From NCBI RefSeq assembly GCF_029625295.1, contig NZ_CP121112.1, positions 186,001 through 250,000 of the forward strand: DNA of 64,000 bases. The letters run 5' to 3'. This document shows, piece after piece, positions 9,647-19,576 of this stretch. Position 1 is the stretch's first letter, and each line of letters begins with the position of its first letter. The notes below the pieces were generated by a model. The model did not search any database. It was not told where the DNA came from and saw nothing but the letters and a program-made list of their open reading frames with translations. This DNA comes from Flavobacterium gyeonganense (GTDB taxonomy: Bacteria > Bacteroidota > Bacteroidia > Flavobacteriales > Flavobacteriaceae). The translations under genes were made by a program, and so were the position numbers.

Positions 9647-10831
9647 TTGAATACCTCTATTTTGCATCCAGATATACAGAAATTTATAATTCAAAATACT
9701 GGAGCAGATGTAACAAAATTAGCACTTCAGAAAAACCCGTTTCCTGAAGTTGACTGGATTTTAATTTTAAATCAGATTGAAGCCAGGACTAAAGCAAAAG
9801 AAAAATTACCAATCTGGTTTTCAACTGACAAAATCATTTATCCGAGTAAAATTTCTATTGAGCAGACCTCTTCAGAAAAAACTGCTGCCTACAAAGCTTC
9901 TTTAATTACAGGAAACACATTAATAGATCTGACTGGTGGTTTTGGAGTCGATGATTATTATTTTTCTAAAAAATTCAAAGTTGTTGCGCACTGCGAAATA
10001 AACAAAGATTTATCTGCAATTGTAAAACATAACTTTGAACAATTAAATATCAAAAATTGTTTTTGCTATGCAGATGATTCTGCAAATATTTTAAATGAAT
10101 CTGAACCAGGCTTTAAGTGGGACTGGATTTACATTGATCCTTCCCGAAGAAATGATGCTAAAGGCAAGGTTTTTATGCTGAAAGACTGTTTGCCAAATGT
10201 TCCGGAATCACTGGATTTTTACTTCGAAAAAACGGATTCAATTTTAATTAAAACCGCACCATTGTTAGATATATCTGCAGGATTATCTGAATTGAAATTT
10301 GTAAAAAACATCCATGTTATAGCGTTGGAAAACGAAGTAAAAGAATTGCTTTTTGAAATACACAATCACTATTCTGGTGACATTACTATAAAAACAGCTA
10401 ATCTTTTAAAGGATAAAACTGAAACTTTCGAATTTGTTATGGGTAAATTTGAGTATCCATCCTACCATTTACCTCAAAAGTTTCTGTATGAGCCTAATTC
10501 GGCCATTATGAAGTCAGGAGGATTTGATGAAGTTAGCAATTCATTCGAAATAAATAAACTACACAAAAATTCCCATTTATATACTTCAGATGAATTAATT
10601 GATTTTCCGGGACGAACTTTTGAGATCGAGAAAGTAATTTCATATAGCAAAAATGATATGAAAACAGCACTTTTAAATCAACAGTCAAATGTTACAACAC
10701 GTAATTTTCCTGACACAGTAGAAAACATTCGAAAAAAATGGAAAATAAAAAATGGAGGGAATTTGTATTGTTTTTTTACAACTGATAAAAATAATAGTAA
10801 AATAGTTTTAATTTGCAGAAAAATAACTTAA
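9647..10831 (+). CDS. THUMP-like class I SAM-dependent methyltransferase
   Basis: The 394-residue protein starts with TTG (NTSILHPDIQKFI) directly behind the transporter gene. It carries a Rossmann methyltransferase core: motif I is LIDLTGGFGVDDYYFS, followed by HCEINKDL. The catalytic-type motif WIYIDPSRRND matches the DPPR/DPSR pattern of RNA guanine or trimethylguanosine-type methyltransferases. The C-terminal third (from about residue 290) matches the THUMP-like domain of this Bacteroidota family. It probably modifies RNA. The substrate is not known. Confidence 0.78.
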   Translation: MNTSILHPDIQKFIIQNTGADVTKLALQKNPFPEVDWILILNQIEARTKAKEKLPIWFSTDKIIYPSKISIEQTSSEKTAAYKASLITGNTLIDLTGGFGVDDYYFSKKFKVVAHCEINKDLSAIVKHNFEQLNIKNCFCYADDSANILNESEPGFKWDWIYIDPSRRNDAKGKVFMLKDCLPNVPESLDFYFEKTDSILIKTAPLLDISAGLSELKFVKNIHVIALENEVKELLFEIHNHYSGDITIKTANLLKDKTETFEFVMGKFEYPSYHLPQKFLYEPNSAIMKSGGFDEVSNSFEINKLHKNSHLYTSDELIDFPGRTFEIEKVISYSKNDMKTALLNQQSNVTTRNFPDTVENIRKKWKIKNGGNLYCFFTTDKNNSKIVLICRKIT

Positions 10832-10833
10832 AA

Positions 10834-11397
10834 ATGAAATACTTAATTACACTAGCTTTTTTTCTGTTAACTTATAGCACATTTGCCCAAAAACCTTGCG
10901 AATACAGTACAAACGTAACAGATTCAATTGGTACTTATAAAGTTACAAATGAATACCTGGTAAGTGAAAAATACTTTGGAAACACTTTTGATTATATCTT
11001 TTTTTCTTTGGCACAAACTGACGGTTTGCCAACTTTAAACTTACAATTGATCCAAAAAAGCAAGGATTTTATAAAAGCAAATTGTTTTGATAAAAACTCA
11101 AAAGTATTTTTACAATTACAGAATGGTAAAGTTGTTACATTGCTACATGTCAATCAGGAAAATTGCGGAACCCTCCTTCATGATAAAGATTTTAATAACC
11201 GGATCAATACCGGTATTTTTATGTTTATGAAAGATAATTATGAAGAACTGAAGAAATCGCCTGTAACCATTATGCGAATTAAATATTTAACGGCAACCGA
11301 AGATTATATCATAAGAGGTGAAATTACATCAGAGATGAACGGAAAAACATACAAGCCTGCTACTTATTTTATGGAAAATATCAGATGTGTGGAATAA
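10834..11397 (+). CDS. Small secreted protein of unknown function
   Basis: The 187-residue protein begins MKYLITLAFFLLTYSTFAQ, a clear type I signal peptide. A compact domain with three cysteines (Cys22, one in KANCFDK, one in ENCGT) follows, plus a terminal RCVE. I recognise no family. The start is ATG 10834; an upstream TTG would overlap the preceding gene and put charged residues before the signal peptide. It is the last gene of the 8553-11397 group and converges with the dipeptidase gene, 3 bases away. Confidence 0.7.
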   Translation: MKYLITLAFFLLTYSTFAQKPCEYSTNVTDSIGTYKVTNEYLVSEKYFGNTFDYIFFSLAQTDGLPTLNLQLIQKSKDFIKANCFDKNSKVFLQLQNGKVVTLLHVNQENCGTLLHDKDFNNRINTGIFMFMKDNYEELKKSPVTIMRIKYLTATEDYIIRGEITSEMNGKTYKPATYFMENIRCVE

Positions 11398-11400
11398 TTA

Positions 11401-12063
11401 TTATTCGCAATCCCATTTTTGATTAGAAACCTTATCTTTTAAACCTGTTTTTAAATTATAATGCCACCATTCTGAATCAAAAGAATTAAAGCCATTTTTA
11501 ATCATTACTTTTTTAAGGAATTTTCTATTCGATAATACTTCTTTAGAAAGTTTAGTATAATTATGACTTGCCTGAATCCCAAAAAAATCAAAGGGAGTTC
11601 CCATATCAACTTCTTTACCTTTAGAATCAACCAAAGAAATATCAACGGCTCCTCCTCTGTTATGGATGGAGCCTTTTTTTGGATCTGCCACATACTCCGG
11701 ATTTGAAACTATCTGCCACATTTTGTTCTGAATAGATAATGGTCTGTAGCAGTCATAAAGTTTAATTTTATAGCCTTTCTTTATAAAATCCTTGTTGGCT
11801 TCTATCAGAGCCTGAACAGTCTTTAAACGCAAAAAACATTCGGCACAATCATACACTTTTGCTTTTAAAAAATTATCCTCAGTAGCATATTTCATATCGT
11901 AGATAAAATCTTTACTGTAATCCTTTAAATTGACGAAAGTAGTATCAGTCAGAGAGACATCTTCATATACCTCATTCTGAGCGCTTGAAGAAATTATCCA
12001 AAAAAAAGAAACTAAAAAAAACAAAAAGTTTGAATATGAAATTACCTGTACTGTTGACTTCAT
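11401..12063 (-). CDS. D-alanyl-D-alanine dipeptidase, M15D (VanX/DdpX-like), secreted
   Basis: The 220-residue zinc dipeptidase should cleave D-Ala-D-Ala in the periplasm. A signal peptide ends at ISSSAQ. The M15 zinc site is complete: SIHNRGGAVDIS gives His134 and Asp141, and EWWH gives Glu198 and His201. The YDCYRPLSIQ segment with the conserved Arg is present. Without a VanA/VanH partner nearby, a role in peptidoglycan recycling or remodelling is more likely than glycopeptide resistance. It follows the desaturase gene by 46 bases on the same strand. Confidence 0.9.
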   Translation of the reverse strand: MKSTVQVISYSNFLFFLVSFFWIISSSAQNEVYEDVSLTDTTFVNLKDYSKDFIYDMKYATEDNFLKAKVYDCAECFLRLKTVQALIEANKDFIKKGYKIKLYDCYRPLSIQNKMWQIVSNPEYVADPKKGSIHNRGGAVDISLVDSKGKEVDMGTPFDFFGIQASHNYTKLSKEVLSNRKFLKKVMIKNGFNSFDSEWWHYNLKTGLKDKVSNQKWDCE

Positions 12064-12109
12064 TGTAAAAATTCACTGTGTTTAGGTAAATATAAACAAA
12101 ACATTTTTT

Positions 12110-13213
12110 TTATATCTCTCCTGCCATCATAATATTTTCTTTTATTCCTTTATTCTTAAGCATTCGGAAATGGGACCTTACAGCATGATAAAATGGATAA
12201 GAAGTATAAGGAAGATTATATTCTTTAGCATATCGCTTTATTATAGGGGTTATGTAAGGATAGTAAGTATGTCCAACACCAGGAAAAAGATGATGTGCCA
12301 CGTGATGAGTAAAACCTCCATACAAAAAGTTAGCTAATTTACTGTTGGTACTAAAATCTTTAGTCACGATCATCTGATGCAAAGCCCAGGTAGCAGAAAG
12401 ATTCCCTTCATCATCTGCAACAGGAAACTGTGCATCTTCATCAACATGAGTCGAAACGAGTGCCACAACACCAAGAGCACTTCCGCACATATGCATTGCA
12501 ATCCATGCAAGTAAAACCATGTACCAGGGTTGGTCTAACAAAAACATCGGAAGGAAAAGCAAATAAAAAAGATTAACCAATTTTGCTGCAAATAACAAGT
12601 AAACCTCTGTTACTGGAATTTTATCTACTATTTTTTTTACGTAATTATCTTTTTTACCAAAAAAATCTTTAAAGTCCCTTATATAAATCCAATTGAGACT
12701 GTACAATGGATAAATAAGCCACATATAGATATGCTGATATTTATGATAATTAAATAAAGGGCTGTTAGGAAATATTCTGATGATATCACTTTGCCTTATA
12801 TCAACATCCCAATCAGGAATGTTGGGATAAGCATGATGAAGATTAATATGACGGCGGGTCCAAAGCCAGTGATTACTTCCAAAAAGCTCCAAAACATACA
12901 TAAACCACTGATTATGCTTTTGCTTTTTAAACAATGCTCCGTGTGCAGCATCGTGAAATGCATTGATAAACAGTACAATCATCGTAACCCCACACAAAAT
13001 ATAAAATAAAAATAATAAAGGAGTACTGTTTCCAAAGCAGAGAATACAGGCATAAAATAAAAAGAAGGAAATGACAAGTCCCAGAGACTTTATGACATTT
13101 AATAGGTATAAAGATGAGTTCTGTAAAACAGTTTCATTAACTTCTTTTCGAATCTTTTTAAAAAAATCATCAGTATCAGGTTTTAAATAAACCGGGCGTT
13201 TTAACTTTTCCAT
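12110..13213 (-). CDS. Membrane fatty-acid desaturase
   Basis: The 367-residue integral membrane di-iron desaturase introduces double bonds into acyl chains. All three histidine boxes are present: HDAAH (His87-His91), HINLHH (His122-His127) and HHVAHH (His303-His308). The WALHQMIVTKDFS segment before the last box is typical of linoleoyl-CoA desaturase-like enzymes. Hydrophobic segments lie at about residues 40-80 and 205-255. The first residue of the third box is His rather than the Gln of front-end desaturases. There is no cytochrome b5 domain, so electrons must come from a separate ferredoxin or similar partner. Substrate and double-bond position cannot be assigned. Confidence 0.9.
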   Translation of the reverse strand: MEKLKRPVYLKPDTDDFFKKIRKEVNETVLQNSSLYLLNVIKSLGLVISFFLFYACILCFGNSTPLLFLFYILCGVTMIVLFINAFHDAAHGALFKKQKHNQWFMYVLELFGSNHWLWTRRHINLHHAYPNIPDWDVDIRQSDIIRIFPNSPLFNYHKYQHIYMWLIYPLYSLNWIYIRDFKDFFGKKDNYVKKIVDKIPVTEVYLLFAAKLVNLFYLLFLPMFLLDQPWYMVLLAWIAMHMCGSALGVVALVSTHVDEDAQFPVADDEGNLSATWALHQMIVTKDFSTNSKLANFLYGGFTHHVAHHLFPGVGHTYYPYITPIIKRYAKEYNLPYTSYPFYHAVRSHFRMLKNKGIKENIMMAGEI

Positions 13214-13240
13214 AATGATTATCGACCTAAATTCTTATAT

Positions 13241-13248
13241 CAAATTTA
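13241..13248 (-). promoter_or_regulatory. Possible -7 box upstream of the desaturase gene
   Basis: On the minus strand this reads TAAATTTG (TAnnTTTG), 28 bases before the desaturase ATG. The nearest TTG for a -33 element is 27 bases further upstream, longer than usual. Position is good, spacing poor. Confidence 0.35.
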
Positions 13249-13419
13249 ATAAAAAAAAGTTAAAGCACACATAAACAATACTTTACATCAATAAAATTTA
13301 CCTAAAAATTAATTTACTTTAAAGAAGAGATGAAAACTGGTAAAGGCATTTTTGTACAGATATAACAACAAATCGACTTAGAGTCAGTTCACAATGGTGT
13401 AGGCCATTTTGGGATTTTG

Positions 13420-15603
13420 TCATATTTTTATCGATAGAGTTCCGGAAAAAGTTCTTCCGTCTGATGGCCATATACCCGGCCCAGGATAAAATTGTGGTCG
13501 CTTGGTAAAATAGTGTTCATCCAAGACATCGTTAATATTAAATTGAAACTTTATTTTTTCTGTAATTCTGACTGCAAGATTTAAATCAAGCAGCTGATAT
13601 GCTGGTACTAATCCCACTGCGCCACTTGCAGACGGGACAGTAGTATTAAGTGCATCCGCAAAACTCTCATAAGTATAACTGTATAATGCCGATAAACTAA
13701 CTAAATCATAATTTACAGTAATCCCGTTTCTTGAAATCCATTTAGGAACACTTTCAACTTTGTTCCCTCTAATGCTTACATTACTATTGCCTGATCGTAT
13801 TGTAGCATCCTGATACCGCGCATCCATGAAAGAAGTAGATGTAAAAAGGGATAAACTGGTTTTCTTACCTAAAGAAAAGTCTCCTTGTAAAAAGAATTCA
13901 ATCCCTTTAGTTCGTGAGTCACCAATGTTGGTCCTGAAAATAATCAGATTGTCATCTGTGTCAGTTTGTGCAAGCGTTCCCATACGATTGTTATATTGCA
14001 CGCAGAATGCCGTAACATCCCATTTAAGAAATTTATATTTTCCCCTAAAACCAAATTCTGTATTATATCCGTAAGCGTCTTTTAAGTTTTTGTCACTTAC
14101 TTCATAAACAGATTGTGGAATGATGTCTTTGAAAATAACAGGGCGGTAAGCTTGTGACCACCCTGCATAAATATTGATATCGCCTGTTATGTCGTATTGT
14201 GTGCTTACACCAAACAAAGGAAAGCTATGCTTGATTTTATTTGGCAGTTCCGTGTCTGAATAATTATTAATAATACCAGTCATATTGGTTTCACCGTTTT
14301 CTATTCTAACTCCTGTGTTTAAGGAGAATCGTCTGGTAAGCAGCCATCTATTCTCTACAAAAAATGCAATATTGCTCGTTTTAAAGTGCAGGTCTCTGCC
14401 CCAGCCTGGTGATACAAGCGATAAATCAAAATCAGTTCCCGTTGTTCCTTTGCCTTGCTGCTGTCGGTGCAAGTCATTATTCATATATTGTACTCCTGCC
14501 GCAATTGAACTGGTTTTATTTAGGAATTTATAAGACTGAAGTACCCTCAACTCTGTTGTATAACTATTAAAATGGTCAATATCAACTTGTCTGTTATTAT
14601 ATTCAAGGGTAGCAGGCACAATCTCGTCAGTAACGTTGGCGGGTTTGTCAAACATCACACTATTTCTTTCTCCCAGAACAGCCGAAGTTGTGAATCGCAG
14701 TTTTGTTGAAGAAGCGATGTTCCAATCAGCTGTTAAAGAAGGAACGTGAATATTTGGCTGATAATAATTCCTTGAGCGTGTTGACATTTTTGGATTGTCC
14801 ATAAACATATTATCAGTCAACGGTCCTGGTATGTGTGTAATATAGTTTGAATGTGTCCATTCTAATTTAAAGCTTATATCTTTTGTAGCATCATAAAAAA
14901 GAGATACGCCCTGAGCATCAAAACTCGAATCACTGTTTTCCCTGTAACCTGTTATCCACTTACCATTTATCCATGCGGAATACCGAAACTTGCCTATTTT
15001 ACCAGATATACTGTTGTAAGTGCTTACCAAACCGTATGATCCTAATGTATTTATCGTTTCAAAAGTAATTTTTTTAATCGTGTCCGGCTGTTTGCTCACG
15101 TAGTTAAGCATACCACCAAACTGTGCACCATATTGAAGCGACCCTGTTCCTCTGACTAATTCAATACGATCTACCCCTTCCATAGGAATATTGTAATGAC
15201 TGGCCGGATAGCCGTACATATCAGAGTTAGTAATAATCCCATCTTTACGTATATTGAATTCCCAACTCCGATGAGGGTCAAGTCCGCGGGTAGAAATATT
15301 TAACTGATTGCCTGTCCCGTCCATATCATAAACGAATACTCCGGGAATTTTCGCAAAAATCTGCCGGCCATATTTTTCGGTTATGGCAGCATTTTTTTGT
15401 GTCATATCAATCACTTCCGTTTTTCTTCCTGAGAAAATATAAGTTCCTTGAATGGGTTCGAGCCGTTGAATATCTTGTGCTGTTTTATTGCCTTCAATTG
15501 TTACAGGAGCAAGATGGTGCGTTTTTACTGTGTCATTTGCTGTTTGTCCAAACGCAACAGTTACATTAGCCAAAATTCCCGTGATGAATAAAAAACTCTT
15601 CAT
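13420..15603 (-). CDS. TonB-dependent outer-membrane receptor, FecA-like
   Basis: The protein (727 residues from ATG 15603) has a signal peptide MKSFLFITGILANVTVAFGQ. A plug domain follows with FAKIPGVFVYDMDGTGNQLNISTRGLDP and IELVRGTGSLQYGAQFGGMLNYV, then a 22-strand-type barrel ending in a final beta-strand (GRTFSGTLSIKI). The plug resembles FecA/siderophore receptors more than SusC: there is no carboxypeptidase-like N-terminal domain and no SusD partner. It should import a ferric chelate or another small ligand with TonB-ExbBD energy. ATG 15603 is preferred over one at 15633 because it starts directly at the signal peptide. It is 65 bases downstream of a CE1 esterase but has its own promoter-like box, so its link to xylan use is open. 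Confidence 0.88.
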   Translation of the reverse strand: MKSFLFITGILANVTVAFGQTANDTVKTHHLAPVTIEGNKTAQDIQRLEPIQGTYIFSGRKTEVIDMTQKNAAITEKYGRQIFAKIPGVFVYDMDGTGNQLNISTRGLDPHRSWEFNIRKDGIITNSDMYGYPASHYNIPMEGVDRIELVRGTGSLQYGAQFGGMLNYVSKQPDTIKKITFETINTLGSYGLVSTYNSISGKIGKFRYSAWINGKWITGYRENSDSSFDAQGVSLFYDATKDISFKLEWTHSNYITHIPGPLTDNMFMDNPKMSTRSRNYYQPNIHVPSLTADWNIASSTKLRFTTSAVLGERNSVMFDKPANVTDEIVPATLEYNNRQVDIDHFNSYTTELRVLQSYKFLNKTSSIAAGVQYMNNDLHRQQQGKGTTGTDFDLSLVSPGWGRDLHFKTSNIAFFVENRWLLTRRFSLNTGVRIENGETNMTGIINNYSDTELPNKIKHSFPLFGVSTQYDITGDINIYAGWSQAYRPVIFKDIIPQSVYEVSDKNLKDAYGYNTEFGFRGKYKFLKWDVTAFCVQYNNRMGTLAQTDTDDNLIIFRTNIGDSRTKGIEFFLQGDFSLGKKTSLSLFTSTSFMDARYQDATIRSGNSNVSIRGNKVESVPKWISRNGITVNYDLVSLSALYSYTYESFADALNTTVPSASGAVGLVPAYQLLDLNLAVRITEKIKFQFNINDVLDEHYFTKRPQFYPGPGIWPSDGRTFSGTLSIKI

Positions 15604-15632
15604 AATTATAATCCTGATTTTTTTCAGTAACA

Positions 15633-15666
15633 CAAAACTAAAATTGCGTAATTATTTGATATCAAA
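15633..15666 (-). promoter_or_regulatory. Bacteroidota-type promoter for the FecA-like receptor
   Basis: On the minus strand TAGTTTTG (15640 to 15633) fits the TAnnTTTG -7 box. TTTG at 15666-15663 fits the -33 box with 22 bases between. The -7 box is about 30 bases before the receptor ATG. This suggests separate transcription from the esterase gene just upstream. Confidence 0.5.
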
Positions 15667-15668
15667 TT

Positions 15669-16832
15669 TTACCTGAACAATTTTGAAGCAAATTGGTATA
15701 AACATCTTCGCCATGTAAGCCATTCATGAGCTGTTTCAGGGGATTGATAATATACATATTTAATTTTTTGCTGATCTAACATCGCCCGGAATGCGCCAAC
15801 AGATTTTGGGAAAGGAACAGGTTCTTTAGTACCTAAGCCTAACCAAAAAAGTTTTATTTTTTTATTGAGAGCATTGCCGTCTTTATATTTTCCGTCTAAA
15901 AATGTAGAAACATCAATTGCATCTGTATTAGGATAATTTGACGTACCGCTAAATCCGCCGTATTGAGAAAAAGTATCCAGATGGTTCATCATAATTCTCA
16001 TCGTTTGATTTGCACCCATAGAAAGGCCGGCAATTGCCCTGTTTTCGCGATTTGAGATAGTTCGAAACTTTGCATCAATCATTGAAATTACTTCTGTGAT
16101 TAGTACCTCTTCGAATACAGATAACATTTTTTCTTTTTTGTCTTGCTGACTATTTTGTGGTTTATAAGCATATCCATTATCCATAACCATAATCATAGGA
16201 TTTGCTTGTTTTGCAGCAATCAGATTGTCTAAAATTAAATTTGCTTTGCCCTGGGAAGCCCACCCTGTTTCATCCTCAAAACTTCCGTGTTGTAGATAAA
16301 GAACCGGATAACGTGTTTTAATGTTTTCATTGTAACCAGGTGGTGTATAAATAAAACAGCGTCTAAATGAATTTGTTAGTTTTGAGAAGTAAATATTTTC
16401 ACTGACAAGACCATGAGGCACATTTTTCAGCGAAAAAAATTCCTGATCTTTCGCAGGAATTTCTATTCCGCTTCCTAATCGGCCGGCACCATAGAAATAT
16501 AAGGTTCCCGGATCCGGAACAGAAGCCCCGTCTATATTTAGCTGATAATAATGAAATCCTTCATCCTGCGGATTAGAATCCCCTGTCCATACGCCATTGG
16601 CATCTTTTACCAGATCATACTTAACACCACCCAGATCAAGCTGAACTTTATTTGCGTTTGGAGCAGCAATACTGGCACGAACCCTACCCTGAGAATTAAC
16701 CTGAGGAAATTTCTTTTCAGGCTGATTGACTGATGAAGGCTTAAAATCTTCCGTTATTTTTGTTTCCTGCCCCAAAACTGATTGAAAATATAGGCAGAAA
16801 ATTATAGGGACTATAATAAGATTATTTTTCAT
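15669..16832 (-). CDS. CE1-type carbohydrate esterase with N-terminal E-set domain (paralogue A)
   Basis: The 387-residue secreted esterase is predicted to remove acetyl or feruloyl groups from xylan. A signal peptide (to LGQ) is followed by an E-set/CBM48-like domain (about 30-130; VNQPEKKFPQVNSQG, DPGTLYFYGAGR). An alpha/beta-hydrolase domain follows with [17 protein letters not shown] and the nucleophile elbow AGLSMGANQ (Ser271). His369 in TAHEW is the probable catalytic His. The elbow has Ala where the other esterases here have Gly (GLSMGG), and the last motif is AHEW instead of GHEF. Either could change specificity. ATG 16832 is used because 14 residues added by an upstream ATG do not fit a signal peptide. 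It is a diverged paralogue of the gene at 17021. Confidence 0.88.
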   Translation of the reverse strand: MKNNLIIVPIIFCLYFQSVLGQETKITEDFKPSSVNQPEKKFPQVNSQGRVRASIAAPNANKVQLDLGGVKYDLVKDANGVWTGDSNPQDEGFHYYQLNIDGASVPDPGTLYFYGAGRLGSGIEIPAKDQEFFSLKNVPHGLVSENIYFSKLTNSFRRCFIYTPPGYNENIKTRYPVLYLQHGSFEDETGWASQGKANLILDNLIAAKQANPMIMVMDNGYAYKPQNSQQDKKEKMLSVFEEVLITEVISMIDAKFRTISNRENRAIAGLSMGANQTMRIMMNHLDTFSQYGGFSGTSNYPNTDAIDVSTFLDGKYKDGNALNKKIKLFWLGLGTKEPVPFPKSVGAFRAMLDQQKIKYVYYQSPETAHEWLTWRRCLYQFASKLFR

Positions 16833-16935
16833 TTTTAGTTTTTTAAAGTTTAAATTTATTTTTTTTACAGACAAATCAGTAAGCTAAAAAGTATTGCCAC
16901 TTTCGATAAAATTCTTTTTTGAATTAAAAGAATAG

Positions 16936-16977
16936 TGCTGATGAAATATTAGCTATTCCGCTAATAATTCATCAGCA
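16936..16977 (-). terminator. Large inverted repeat between the two CE1 esterase genes
   Basis: Two 18-base arms (16936-16953 and 16960-16977) pair with a single mismatch around a 6-base loop. On the minus strand the hairpin is followed by CTATTCTTTT, a weak U tract. It lies 44 bases downstream of one esterase and 104 bases upstream of the next. It may be a leaky terminator or an mRNA-stabilising hairpin that sets different levels for the two genes. Confidence 0.55.
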
Positions 16978-17020
16978 ATTTTGTACTTATTCAGATCAAT
17001 AGATTCATACAATTAAAAAT

Positions 17021-18157
<1,137 letters not shown>

Positions 18158-18169
18158 TTAGATTAAAAT

Positions 18170-19462
18170 TTATTTAACTGTCGGAGTTATGATTTGGTAT
18201 TTACCGCTAAGATGCATCAGACTGAAGAGATACATTAGCCCATCATAATAAGGATCAAAATAGCCATCTTCATAAGGTTCAAGCTTAGCTTTCCAAAGTG
18301 CATGAACAAAATCTAGGCTTTTTTTATCTTGATTGACCAATGATGCTGTGGCCGAAGTTCCAACTAATCCTATTGAGTGTCTGAGTTTTTTGACTGGTCC
18401 GGCCTGTAGAATAAAATCTGGTGTGGAACCATCAAGATTGTATTGGTCTACAAACATTTCTATTCCTTTAGATCTAAGGAAGTTTTGAAATTTTACAGCA
18501 TATTCTTCCTGCCACTTTTTATCTTTTCCGTACCAGGTATAATCCATAGCGATATTCATAGGAACACGCCAGGAATCATAACGAAATGCGGGAGGCATCC
18601 ATGGTGTAGGGTGTGGTTCTCCGCTAAACTCTGTATAATCCGAATTTAAGCCTGTTACGGAATGACATGCCTTATGCAGAAAATTACGGGAAACTTCAGC
18701 ACATTCTTTATAAAACTGTTCATGTCCGTCTTTGGCATACAAAGCCCATATTTCATAGAATGCCGGAACATGATAGGATGGGTCTGTCCATTCGTATCCT
18801 CGTCCTTCCGGCACAAATGATATTTGTTTATGCTCTGTATTAATGACATTATGGATATTACCAGTACCATCTTTTTTCCACATGGCATCTAATATTCTTC
18901 TTGCTTCATTGTAGTAATGAATCCCAGTATCATTCCCCCATTTGTTCGAAGCAAAAAGCAAACTGGTAATGTAATACAACTCTCCGTCTGATGCAGAGCC
19001 AGGCGAATTTTGTTTTTTGGTTTCAGGATTTACGCTCCATGCAAAATAGCCTTCTCTTGGTCCATCCTGATGTTGCATGTATTTTACTGACCATCGCCAG
19101 AGACGATCAAAAACATCTTTTTTATTGAGCTGAACTGCAACCATCATTCCGTATGACATTCCTTCAGTACGTGCGTCTTTATTTTTTACATCAGAAACAT
19201 ATCCTAAAGAATCACCTTCTTCAAAATAAACTTTATTTGGCCCTTCAAATACATCATAATAAGCTTTGGAGACTTTTTTATCTATTTCGTCCTGACTATA
19301 TCCTGCTTCTTTAAATAGATTACGATAATGCGGTATTTTAGACTCTGATTTTTCTGTTTTCTTTTTATTCTGGCAAATCGCTAAAACGGGTACAAAAAAC
19401 CCGAAAATCAGTATTAAAATACGAATTTTAACATGTGTGTCTCTTTTAAATTTTTTATTCAT
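18170..19462 (-). CDS. GH8 reducing-end xylose-releasing exo-oligoxylanase
   Basis: The 430-residue family 8 glycoside hydrolase has an (alpha/alpha)6 barrel. It is likely to release xylose from the reducing end of xylo-oligosaccharides (EC 3.2.1.156) by inversion. The general acid is Glu100 in DARTEGMSYGMM. The proposed base is Asp296 in FRYDSWR. PGSASDGELYYITSLLFA and the RGYEWTDPSYHVPAFYEIWA segment are typical of Rex enzymes rather than endo-acting cellulases or chitosanases. The N-terminal hydrophobic segment ends VLAICQN, either an unusual lipobox (Cys30) or an ordinary signal peptide. It lies between the GH43 gene (114 bases upstream) and esterase B (24 bases downstream). Confidence 0.9.
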   Translation of the reverse strand: MNKKFKRDTHVKIRILILIFGFFVPVLAICQNKKKTEKSESKIPHYRNLFKEAGYSQDEIDKKVSKAYYDVFEGPNKVYFEEGDSLGYVSDVKNKDARTEGMSYGMMVAVQLNKKDVFDRLWRWSVKYMQHQDGPREGYFAWSVNPETKKQNSPGSASDGELYYITSLLFASNKWGNDTGIHYYNEARRILDAMWKKDGTGNIHNVINTEHKQISFVPEGRGYEWTDPSYHVPAFYEIWALYAKDGHEQFYKECAEVSRNFLHKACHSVTGLNSDYTEFSGEPHPTPWMPPAFRYDSWRVPMNIAMDYTWYGKDKKWQEEYAVKFQNFLRSKGIEMFVDQYNLDGSTPDFILQAGPVKKLRHSIGLVGTSATASLVNQDKKSLDFVHALWKAKLEPYEDGYFDPYYDGLMYLFSLMHLSGKYQIITPTVK

Positions 19463-19576
19463 TTTATATTTTTTATCTTAATTCTAATCTGGAATGAACT
19501 TAAACTTCGAAGCCAAAGTTTTTCCATTCAAATAGAGATGAGAATGATTTATTTTCGTTCAATTAAATGAGAAATA

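Noticed and set aside
12063..12110. VanX-type gene as vancomycin resistance determinant
   Set aside because: No ligase (VanA), dehydrogenase (VanH) or VanRS-type regulator is nearby; single M15D dipeptidases are common in Bacteroidota.
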